The notes beneath the pieces are model-generated. The model saw only the letters and a list, made by a program, of their open reading frames with translations. It did not search any database and was not told the DNA's origin. Below, in pieces: positions 15,874-23,147 of a DNA stretch of 64,000 nucleotides. Source of the stretch: Kribbella sindirgiensis (GTDB lineage Bacteria; Actinomycetota; Actinomycetes; Propionibacteriales; Kribbellaceae); assembly GCF_004331435.1 (NCBI RefSeq), contig NZ_SJKA01000027.1, positions 1-64,000 on the forward strand, read 5' to 3'. Each line of letters begins with the position of its first letter. Within the stretch, counting starts at the first letter, position 1. A program made the translations under genes and the position numbers.

Positions 15874-17139
15874 TTAGAGGAGGGCTCGGGGGTCTGGGGT
15901 GGGTGGGCGGGTGAGGGTCCAGTCGTTGAAGCTTTTGTCGAAGCGGTACCAGAGGTTGTCTTTGCCGAGGCGGAGTTGGAGTTTGCCCTTGGTGACCCGG
16001 TTGGCTTCGGTGGTGGCTTGGGGGAGGGCTTCTAGGGCTTCGGTCAGGGCTTCGGGGTCTACTTCGTGGGGGTCGTCGATGGTGACGGCCAGGCCGCCGG
16101 GGCCGGCTTGGCGCCAGGCGGTGGCCCAGGTGGTGAGTCGGCGGGCGGAGGTGCCGGCTCGGTGCGCTAGGTCGGCTAGTTCCGGCGTACCGAGGAGGTG
16201 TGCGGCTCGGCGGGCTAGGTCCTGCTCGTAGGTGAGTGCCTGGGTGGGGTCGCCGGAGGCCAGTTCCCAGGCTCGGCGGGCGGCGTCGGTGGCCAGGGCG
16301 ATGAGGTCGCGTACGTCGACGCCGGATGATCGCGGTGGGTCCAGCACCTTCACTGCCGCCGGCACACCGGGCGCCCCCAGCGGCCGAGGCGGCACCGGCA
16401 CAGGAACCACACCTGCACCCGCATCCGCGCCCGGTGCGGTTGGCATGTGGCGGGCGAAGGCTGCGATGGCGGGGATGCCGGCTGGTGCGGGAGCGCGGAG
16501 CGGAGCTGGTGCGGTGGTGTTGCCGGTGCGGCGCGAGCGGAGGGCTGAGAGGAGTTCGTCCTTGCGCCGGCCGCGGAGCAGGAGTAGCGCGAAGGGATCG
16601 TCGTCCAGCGCGTCCGCCACCAGGTAGCAAACAGCCGCGGAATGCTTGCACGGTACGGCGAAGTCCGGGCAGCTGCAGTTCGTCAGCACCTCGCCTGCGC
16701 CGGGTAACAGGTCCAGCCCGGCCGCCTGGACGTCCTCGACGACCTCCGGCGGCAACTCCCCGTCGAGCAGCGCCGCGACCCGCCCGATCTGCGCCGACAC
16801 AACGTCGAGTACGGCGTCCCACTCGGCCGCGGTGAACGCACGGATCCGGACCGTCACCTGGTACGGCGTGACGCGGCTGCCCTGCACTACTGCCTCGACC
16901 TCGCCCGGGCTGACCGTCAGCTCCAGCACACTGCCGCGTCGCGCATACGACCGCCCGCGCGACAGCCGCCCCGGATCGAGCCGTGCCCGCTGTTCGAGCG
17001 CCTCCAACCAGGCCCGTCCCCACCACGTCGCCCCGAACGACCGCCGACTCCCCGCGCCCTTCGCCGCCGGCAGCCCCGCATCCTCCCGACTCCGCCACCA
17101 CGCCGGCCCCGACGCAGCCGGCCTGTTCTCGTCAGGCAT
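15874..17139 (-). CDS. SWIM zinc-finger protein
   Basis: A 421-aa protein. A conserved N-terminal segment contains FGATWWGRAWLEALE (about 25-45) and the region after it is GRSYARRGSVLEL. The SWIM zinc finger (CxCx...CxH) is in NCSCPDFAVPCKHSAAVCY at about 155-173. The C-terminal half is helical and Ala/Pro-rich with a GKLQLRLGKDNLWYRFDK motif. SWIM proteins of this type are encoded next to SNF2-family ATPases in many actinobacteria and are thought to work with them on DNA. Here the start overlaps the stop of the SNF2 gene by 8 bp, indicating translational coupling. A TTG 12 bp upstream is the alternative start. Confidence 0.88.
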   Translation of the reverse strand: MPDENRPAASGPAWWRSREDAGLPAAKGAGSRRSFGATWWGRAWLEALEQRARLDPGRLSRGRSYARRGSVLELTVSPGEVEAVVQGSRVTPYQVTVRIRAFTAAEWDAVLDVVSAQIGRVAALLDGELPPEVVEDVQAAGLDLLPGAGEVLTNCSCPDFAVPCKHSAAVCYLVADALDDDPFALLLLRGRRKDELLSALRSRRTGNTTAPAPLRAPAPAGIPAIAAFARHMPTAPGADAGAGVVPVPVPPRPLGAPGVPAAVKVLDPPRSSGVDVRDLIALATDAARRAWELASGDPTQALTYEQDLARRAAHLLGTPELADLAHRAGTSARRLTTWATAWRQAGPGGLAVTIDDPHEVDPEALTEALEALPQATTEANRVTKGKLQLRLGKDNLWYRFDKSFNDWTLTRPPTPDPRALL

Positions 17140-19939
17140 CGGATTTCCCAACGGCAGAAGGGTTGTAGGCGCTCGTCGACCCGGATCGCACCGGTCCGGT
17201 CGACAGCTCGACGAGCTCGGTCAGCTCGGCGTCCGACAGTTCGCTCAACCACGCTTCGCCCGATCCGACGACCGCGTCCGCGAGGTCGCGTTTCGCGTTG
17301 ATCACCGTGGCGATCCGGTCCTCGAGCGTGTTCTCCGTGACGAGCCGGTGGACCTGCACCGGCCGGTCCTGACCGATCCGGTACGCGCGGTCCGTCGCCT
17401 GGTCCTCGACCGCTGGGTTCCACCAGCGGTCGTAATGCACGACATGCGTGGCCTGTGTCAGCGTCAACCCAACGCCGCCCGCCTTCAGCGACAGCAGGAA
17501 CACCGGCGCCTCGCCCGACTGGAACTGCTCCACCATCTGCTCGCGCTTCCGCACCCCGATGCCGCCGTGCAGGAACAGTGTCTTGACCTGCCGCGCCGCC
17601 AGATGCGCCTCGATCAGCCGGCACATCTCGACGTACTGACTGAAGATCAGCACCGACTCGCCCTCGGCCAGGATCACGTCGAGCAGTTCGTCGAGCGCCG
17701 CGAGCTTGCCGGACCGCCGCTCGAGCGGACCGGGCTCGTGCAGGAACTGCGCCGGATGGTTGCACACCTGCTTCAACTGCGTGAGCAGACTCAGCACCAG
17801 CCCGCGCCGCGCGATGCCCTCGGCATCCTCGATCTTCGCGAGCGTTTCCTTCGCGACGGCCTGGTAGAGCGTGGCCTGCTCGGTGGTCAGCGGTACGACG
17901 ACGTCGTGCTCGGACTTCTGCGGCAGCTCCGGCGCGATCCCCGGGTCGCTCTTCCGCCGCCGCAGCAGGAACGGCCGCGTCACGCGACCGAGCCGAGCGG
18001 TCGCCTCCTCGTCGTGGAACCGCTCCACCGGTACGGCGACGTCGTGGCGGAACCTGTCGAGCGTGCCGAGCAGCCCCGGAGCCGCCCAGTCGAGGATCGA
18101 CCAGAGCTCGGAGAGCCGGTTCTCCACCGGAGTGCCGGTCAGGGCGATCCTGGTTGCCGATGGCAACGTTCGCAGGGCACGGGCGGTGCGGGACAACGGG
18201 TTCTTCGCGTGCTGCGCCTCGTCCGCGACGGCGAGGCCCCACGCGATCTCACCGAGCACCCGGTGATCCTGGCGCACCACGCCGTACGTCGTGAGCACGA
18301 CCTCGTCGGGCGCGAGATCGCTGAGCGTCCGTCCCGGACCGTGGTAGCGGCGCGTCGGTACGCCGGGAGCGAACCGCTCGAACTCCCGCTCCCAGGTGCC
18401 GAGCAGCGTCGACGGACAGACGACGACGGTCGGGCCGCGCCCCTTGAGCTGCAGGTGCAGCGCGATGACCTGGATCGTCTTGCCGAGGCCCATGTCGTCG
18501 GCGAGGCAACCGCCGAGACCGAGGTTGGCGAGCTGCGCCATCCACGCGACGCCGCGGCGTTGGTAGTCGCGCAGGGTCGCCTGGAGACCAGCAGGCTCGG
18601 TGAACGGAGCCTGCTCCTCGGCCGTCCGCAGCCGGGCGAGCATCGCGGCCAGCGAACCGTCGGCGTCGAACGGCACCAGCTCGCCGTCCACCTCGATGGT
18701 CCCCGTGAGCGCGGCGCCGAGCGCTTCGGCGCCGGTGAGCTTGCGGCTGGAACCGTTGCGGAGCCGCCGGACAAGGTCGTGGTCGACCCGGATCCAGCGC
18801 CCGCGCATGCGGATCATCGGGCGCTTGGCCTCGGCGAGCGCCGCGACCTCCGCCTCGGTCAGGTCCTGGCCGTCGAGCGTGGGACGCCAGCGGAACGCGA
18901 CGAGCTCGGTCAGGCTGAAATCAGGGCCGGTGACGGCGCCGGGAGTCGGTGTCGCGACGGTCGCGCGGACGGCGAGTTCGCCGGCGAACAGCTCGGTCGG
19001 CCAGAGCACCTCGATGCCGGCGCCCTCCAGCGCCGTACTGCCCTCGGCGAGCTCTTCCAACGCGTCGTCGTCGATCGGGATGTCTTCCGGTGCGGCGTCA
19101 CGCAGAGCCGAGCCGAGTGGCGGCCAGACCCGGGCGCCGCGGCGGAGGGCGAGGAGGAGGTCGGTCTCGGCGCGTTCGCCGAGGGCCGTGAGTACGGCGG
19201 CCGGGGCGTTCCACATGTCCGCGACGTCGACGAGCAGGCTCGGGTCCACGCCGCTGCGCAACTGCAGAACTGCCCGGAAGTCCGGTGCGTCTTCTGGCGG
19301 CTCGATGCGCAGGACGAGGCGGGTGCCGGCTTGCTCGGCGAGGGCGGTTTCGTCGAGCCAGGCGGTCGGGCCGGGGAGCTGTGTGGGCTCGGCGGCCGCG
19401 AACGGCGCCGCGCCGGGGCGTGCCGCGACAGCTGCGGCGGGAGTGCGGACGAGGGTGTCCGCGAGCGCGTCCCAGAACGCGCGGACCAGGTGCTCCGGCT
19501 CGATCAGCCGGACCGGGCGAGTGCCGTCGAGAGGCAGTGCATGACCGTACGCCGGCATTGCGGCGCTGAGGTTCCGCAGCCAGGCGTGGTCGAGCGGGTC
19601 GAGCGGCGCCACCCGCCACGCGCCGTACCCCTCCGGGCTCTGGTCCGGCACCAGCCGCCCGCGCCCGATCAGCACCAACCCCGCGAGCCCAGCCGCCCGC
19701 CACGCGGCCCAACTAGTCGAGGCGTGCCCGCCTGGCTCGTCCGGCTCGGTCAGACGGGTGAGTACGTCGTCTATGGACAGCAAGCGCGCCGGGACCGTGG
19801 TGCGGCGGACTGTGGTGCCGCGGGGGAGGACCAGGTCGACCGTCCCGTCGGCGGTCTCGCCCGCGCCGGCCAGGTCGCCGTACAGCGCCAGGCGGCCAGC
19901 GCGCGGCGGGTCGGCAGGCACGAAGACGGCGTCGAACAT
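17132..19939 (-). CDS. SNF2-family DEAD/DEAH-like helicase/ATPase
   Basis: A 935-aa Swi2/Snf2 ATPase. The N-terminal ~430 residues are the family-specific SNF2_assoc-type region. The motor follows: motif I DDMGLGKTIQVIALH, motif II VADEAQHAKNP, motif III ALTGTPVENRLSELW, and in the C-lobe FSQYVEMCRLIEAHL, LKAGGVGLTLTQAT and DRAYRIGQDRPVQVH. It should translocate on double-stranded DNA and may remodel protein-DNA complexes in repair or restart. The likely start is ATG 19939; an extension further upstream would run through a 97-bp stem-loop and is not conserved in character. It forms an overlapping pair with the SWIM gene. Confidence 0.92.
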   Translation of the reverse strand: MFDAVFVPADPPRAGRLALYGDLAGAGETADGTVDLVLPRGTTVRRTTVPARLLSIDDVLTRLTEPDEPGGHASTSWAAWRAAGLAGLVLIGRGRLVPDQSPEGYGAWRVAPLDPLDHAWLRNLSAAMPAYGHALPLDGTRPVRLIEPEHLVRAFWDALADTLVRTPAAAVAARPGAAPFAAAEPTQLPGPTAWLDETALAEQAGTRLVLRIEPPEDAPDFRAVLQLRSGVDPSLLVDVADMWNAPAAVLTALGERAETDLLLALRRGARVWPPLGSALRDAAPEDIPIDDDALEELAEGSTALEGAGIEVLWPTELFAGELAVRATVATPTPGAVTGPDFSLTELVAFRWRPTLDGQDLTEAEVAALAEAKRPMIRMRGRWIRVDHDLVRRLRNGSSRKLTGAEALGAALTGTIEVDGELVPFDADGSLAAMLARLRTAEEQAPFTEPAGLQATLRDYQRRGVAWMAQLANLGLGGCLADDMGLGKTIQVIALHLQLKGRGPTVVVCPSTLLGTWEREFERFAPGVPTRRYHGPGRTLSDLAPDEVVLTTYGVVRQDHRVLGEIAWGLAVADEAQHAKNPLSRTARALRTLPSATRIALTGTPVENRLSELWSILDWAAPGLLGTLDRFRHDVAVPVERFHDEEATARLGRVTRPFLLRRRKSDPGIAPELPQKSEHDVVVPLTTEQATLYQAVAKETLAKIEDAEGIARRGLVLSLLTQLKQVCNHPAQFLHEPGPLERRSGKLAALDELLDVILAEGESVLIFSQYVEMCRLIEAHLAARQVKTLFLHGGIGVRKREQMVEQFQSGEAPVFLLSLKAGGVGLTLTQATHVVHYDRWWNPAVEDQATDRAYRIGQDRPVQVHRLVTENTLEDRIATVINAKRDLADAVVGSGEAWLSELSDAELTELVELSTGPVRSGSTSAYNPSAVGKSDA

Positions 19940-19983
19940 GCCCCGCACAGTACGCCCCGCCGCCGACAGATCCGCCGCGCTCT

Positions 19984-20080
19984 GCAGCTCGACAGTACGT
20001 ATAGGTCCACTAGCCGTTGATCGAGCCGGTTGGCAGGCGTGCGCGTGCTGCCAGTGGACATATACGTACTGTCGAGCTGC
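19984..20080. repeat. 97-bp stem-loop element, copy 1
   Basis: Arms 19984-20013 and 20051-20080 are complementary at 28 of 30 positions and enclose a 37-nt loop. The outer 20 bp of each arm (GCAGCTCGACAGTACGTATA) is identical to that of a second element at 40107-40203 except for its last base, and total length and loop length are exactly the same. The flanks TCT before and CGG after are shared too. It sits between the SNF2 start and the quinone reductase start. Confidence 0.9.
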
Positions 20081-20156
20081 CGGTTGGACTTGACCTGAAC
20101 CTTCGTTGAGGTTGCAGGCTCGGAGGGTCAGACCGACAAACCCGGAGAGTGTGAAT

Positions 20157-21131
20157 ATGCGTGCAGCAGTAGTGACCGCGTTCGGTGGTCCGGACGTGAT
20201 CGAGACCCGTGAGGTCCCGGCCCCCGAGCCCGCCGGCGGGCAGGTGCTGGTCGAGGTCGGTGTCGCGGACGTGATCTTCGTCGAGACCGCGATCCGCCGG
20301 GGTGAGCACGGCGAGTTCTTCGACGTGCAGACGCCGTACGTGACCGGCAGCAACCTCGGCGGACGGGTCCGCGCGGTCGGCGCGGGAGTGCCGGCGGACT
20401 GGATCGGCAAGACCGTCGTGGGGCGGGGCGTGGCCTTCGGTGCTCATGCGGAGCTGGCCCTGACCACGACCGATCTGGTCGAGGTACCGCCCGAACTCGA
20501 CCTGCGGACCGCGGTGGCGGTGTACGGCGACGGCTTCACGGCTCTCATGCTCGAGGAACTCGCGCCGCCGATGGCCGGGCAGGATGTACTGATCACCGCC
20601 TCCGCCGGCGGCATGGGCTTGCTGCTGATCCAGTTGGCGCACCAGGCCGGAGCCCGCGTCATCGCGGCGGCCCGCGGTGACGAGAAGCTCGAACTCAGCC
20701 GCGCCCAGGGCGCCGACGTACTGATCGACTACGGCAAGCCGGGCTGGGAGAAATCGGTGCTGGAGGCAACGAACGGCGCCGGTGCCGATGTCGTGTTCGA
20801 GGGCGCCGGTGGCGAGCTGGGCGCGGCTGCGTTCAGTGTGGTGAAGGACGGCGGCTGGATCTCCGCGCACGGAGCGCCGAGCGGCAGTTTCGCGCCGTAC
20901 GACGCCGCGGAGGTCGAGCGGCGCGGGCTCACCGTGAAGGGCATCATGGATCTGCGGGCGGATTCGACGACTACGTCCGTCACAGGGGCTGACGTGATCG
21001 CTCGTGCGGCCGCTGGGGATCTCAAGCCGGTCATCGACCAGGTCTACGACCTCGACCATGTCGCCGACGCGCACCGGGCGCTGGAGAACCGCACGTTGCG
21101 CGGCAAGGCGCTGATCGAGGTCAGTCGCTGA
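20157..21131 (+). CDS. NADPH:quinone reductase-type zinc-independent MDR oxidoreductase
   Basis: A 324-aa medium-chain dehydrogenase/reductase. The N-terminal GroES-like half carries AAVVTAFGGPDVIETREVP and VTGSNLGGRVRAVGAGV. The Rossmann half has the AXXGXXG-like SASAGGMGLLLIQLAHQAGA and FEGAGGELGAAAFSVVKDGG, and the C-terminal LEDARKA-type end is HVADAHRALENRTLRGKALI. No structural zinc-cysteine loop is seen, as expected for quinone reductases, which reduce quinones or enones with NADPH. SD GGAGAGTG precedes the ATG. Its 3' end overlaps the converging cyclase gene by 11 bp. Confidence 0.87.
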   Translation: MRAAVVTAFGGPDVIETREVPAPEPAGGQVLVEVGVADVIFVETAIRRGEHGEFFDVQTPYVTGSNLGGRVRAVGAGVPADWIGKTVVGRGVAFGAHAELALTTTDLVEVPPELDLRTAVAVYGDGFTALMLEELAPPMAGQDVLITASAGGMGLLLIQLAHQAGARVIAAARGDEKLELSRAQGADVLIDYGKPGWEKSVLEATNGAGADVVFEGAGGELGAAAFSVVKDGGWISAHGAPSGSFAPYDAAEVERRGLTVKGIMDLRADSTTTSVTGADVIARAAAGDLKPVIDQVYDLDHVADAHRALENRTLRGKALIEVSR

Positions 21132-22488
21132 CGGTTTGTTCAGCAGCCTCGTTCGGCTGCAGGTCTTCGGAGTGGTTGGAGGAGTGGTTCGGGCGGGCGA
21201 CCACGATCTGGTTCCGCCCGGACCGCTTGGCCCGCAGCAGCGCGTCGTCGGCAGCCAGGATCAGCTGGTCCATCGTGCTGGCCACGGCCGGGTAGACGGC
21301 CGCGCCGAACGAGGCCGGTACGCCGTCGAGCGTTGCCGTACCGCCGTCCGTCGTACTGACCGAGACCGTGAGCGTCACGAGCCGCTCTCTGATCCGCTCT
21401 GCGATCTCCAGCACCTCGGACTCGAACGCGCCCGGCAGGAGCACCGCCAGCTCGTCGCCACCGACCCGTGCAACCAGGTCGCCGTTCCGCACCTCCGCCC
21501 GGATCGCTTCCCCGGCAGCACGCAGCGCCTCGTCACCAGCGGGGTGACCGTAGGTGTCGTTGATCTCCTTGAACCTGTCCAGGTCCAGCATCAGCAGACC
21601 GACCGTGCTGCGCAGTGTGTCCGCGCGAGCGAGCTCTGCGGGCACCGCGCTCGCCCAGTACGACGAGGTGGCCAGGCCGGTCTTGTCGTCGATGCCTGCG
21701 GCCCGCTGGTACTGCGGGAGCAGCAGGTCCCTGTGCAGCGCCAGGACCGTCACCATGAGTACCGGAACGACCCAGGGGTACGACGACTGCACCGCAGCGA
21801 TCGCTACGCCCAGACCCAGGCCGGCACACACGACGATCTGGTCTGACAGCTCACCGAGTGCCTCACGTGCTGTGGCCTCCGGAGTGGAGAGCAGAATCGC
21901 TCCGATCACCAGCGCGTAGTTCACCAGCCACCACGTCGCGGCTGCGGCCATAACCACCAGGAGCGACCAGAAACCGGTAGGTACGCGCGGAGCGTCGAGG
22001 AGACCTCCTGCACGCAGTACGGCGGCTGCTGCGGCGCTGGCCAGGACGTACGTGGCGGTGGAGAAGACCTTGCGGTGCGCAACGGTCCGGCCGTACACGC
22101 GGAACCAGGAATAGGTGTAGGCCAGTACGACGAGCGGGACGACCAGCGACAGCGGGAGCAGCAGCAGAGCCGCGAAGATCCACAGGCACTTCAGGTTGGT
22201 GTGCGGCGAGGTGTTCGCGGCCAGCTCGCGCCGGCGCTCGATTCCGCGGGCGAATTCCAGGTGCAGGGTCGAGGCAACGGCGAGGACGCCGAACGCCACC
22301 CATTCCGAATGGCGGACACCGGAATGCGGGCCGCTCAGCGTGCTCCGGACCGCGAGTGTGGTAATCGTCACCGCAATCAAATCAATCGCGAGCACATAAG
22401 TCAGCGCGGTCCTCGGCAACGACCAGAGCTTCCATTGCCGAGGTAGCACCCAGCTGCTCCGACCGATCAGAATCATCGTCTGCCTCAC
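21121..22488 (-). CDS. membrane-anchored diguanylate cyclase (GGDEF)
   Basis: A 455-aa protein with about six transmembrane segments in the first ~250 residues (e.g. LWIFAALLLLPLSLVVPLVV, VVCAGLGLGVAIAAVQ), then a GGDEF domain. The active site reads GGDEL at about residue 343, with conserved DLDRFKEINDTYGHPAGDE upstream. The product-inhibition I-site RxxD (RNGD) is exactly five residues before GGDEL, so the enzyme is probably active in c-di-GMP synthesis and feedback-inhibited. In actinomycetes c-di-GMP controls development through BldD (known biology). The Asn/Ser/Glu-rich tail is not conserved. Confidence 0.9.
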   Translation of the reverse strand: MRQTMILIGRSSWVLPRQWKLWSLPRTALTYVLAIDLIAVTITTLAVRSTLSGPHSGVRHSEWVAFGVLAVASTLHLEFARGIERRRELAANTSPHTNLKCLWIFAALLLLPLSLVVPLVVLAYTYSWFRVYGRTVAHRKVFSTATYVLASAAAAAVLRAGGLLDAPRVPTGFWSLLVVMAAAATWWLVNYALVIGAILLSTPEATAREALGELSDQIVVCAGLGLGVAIAAVQSSYPWVVPVLMVTVLALHRDLLLPQYQRAAGIDDKTGLATSSYWASAVPAELARADTLRSTVGLLMLDLDRFKEINDTYGHPAGDEALRAAGEAIRAEVRNGDLVARVGGDELAVLLPGAFESEVLEIAERIRERLVTLTVSVSTTDGGTATLDGVPASFGAAVYPAVASTMDQLILAADDALLRAKRSGRNQIVVARPNHSSNHSEDLQPNEAAEQTVSD

Positions 22489-22525
22489 AAGCGGTCGATC
22501 TGAGCGGTTATGCGTTCATAGTAAC

Positions 22526-22544
22526 GACCTGTTCACATCAGGTC
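22526..22544. promoter_or_regulatory. operator-like dyad upstream of the GGNDW peptide gene
   Basis: GACCTG (22526-22531) and CAGGTC (22539-22544) form a 6-bp inverted repeat with a 7-nt spacer, just downstream of a possible -10 (CATAGT, 22517-22522). It lies between the cyclase and peptide starts and could bind a dimeric regulator. Confidence 0.3.
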
Positions 22545-22600
22545 ACCCGGATGCCCGGGCCATTCCACCAGTTGGTCAGCACCAAGAAGGGTCGAAAATC

Positions 22601-22696
22601 ATGCAGATCCCAGCCTTCTCCGCCTTCCCCGCCCGTACCGGCGCCGACGGTCCCGGTGGCAACGACTGGTTCACCGGTGGCGGAAACGACTGGTGA
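22601..22696 (+). CDS. 31-aa RiPP-precursor-like peptide with GGNDW repeats
   Basis: ATG 22601 to TGA 22694-22696 encodes 31 residues. A leader-like part MQIPAFSAFPARTGADGP is followed by two copies of GGNDW separated by FTG, the second ending the protein (GGNDW-FTG-GGNDW). AGAAGGG lies 9 nt before the ATG, a good ribosome binding site. The short length, conserved-looking leader and repeated aromatic plus Asn/Asp core ending at the stop are typical of peptides modified by radical-SAM cyclophane-forming enzymes. No radical-SAM, YcaO or transporter gene is in the window, so any maturase would be remote or shared. A hairpin terminator at 22922 ends its likely transcript. The functional assignment is inference; the reading frame is clear. 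Confidence 0.6.
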   Translation: MQIPAFSAFPARTGADGPGGNDWFTGGGNDW

Positions 22697-23147
22697 CCGG
22701 CGGTATTTCTTTACTTCTTTCTTACATTTAAGAGAGATCGTTCACCGGCTAAACGCGGGAGCCCCCAATTTACCGCACAGTAATTACCCACGGACTATGC
22801 CAATCACTATCCGTGGCATCGCGCCTGCCGACAGTGATCGCAGCGGCGCATCAGTGCCAGTTCGGCAACGAATCGGGGACCCGGTGGCGCAGTATTTGGG
22901 TGAACGTTCTACTCTGGAGATCTCCGGTAGCGGGGTCTGGGCGGGGCGGCCCCGACCCTGCTACCGGAGCTCTTCTTTTCTGAGCCCCTCCGGTGGGCGG
23001 CGGCGCCGAAACTGTCGGTGGCGCCCGGTAGCGTTCTCAGTGCCAGGGGCGGCTCCTGGACGTGCTTCCTTCTCCTTCACCAGGCCAAGTAGCGCGTTCG
23101 CTCTCCGCCCCTGGCGCCTTCCTGACGCCCACCCGGGGGAGACGCCG
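22697..23147 (+). other. 450-bp untranslated leader of the RING gene
   Basis: Between the peptide stop and the RING start I see no convincing gene. The frame of the RING gene stays open through it but lacks codon bias and crosses a strong terminator-like hairpin. It holds that hairpin (22922-22969), a possible -10 TACTCT near 22911-22916, and an 11-bp inverted repeat GCCAGGGGCGG / CCGCCCCTGGC at about 23041-23117. Confidence 0.5.
22922..22982 (+). terminator. intrinsic terminator or attenuator after the peptide gene
   Basis: CTCCGGTAGCGGGGTC (22922-22937) pairs with GACCCTGCTACCGGAG (22954-22969) at 15 of 16 positions, and the right arm is followed by CTCTTCTTTTCT. This would end a ~400-nt transcript carrying only the 31-codon peptide gene, or control read-through into the RING gene 180 bp downstream. 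Confidence 0.75.

Noticed and set aside
15839..17101. N-terminal extension of the lipoprotein gene to make a 729-aa protein
   Set aside because: The extension is antisense to the SWIM gene and would bury the lipoprotein signal internally.
16646..20020. Very long plus-strand reading frame (over 1100 codons) opposite the SNF2 and SWIM genes
   Set aside because: It is antisense to two genes with clear conserved motifs and is explained by high GC; no recognisable domain or ribosome site.
22551..23147. N-terminal extension of the RING protein by 199 residues
   Set aside because: It would run through a strong terminator-like hairpin, lacks coding bias and bypasses the good GGGGGAG ribosome site before 23148.
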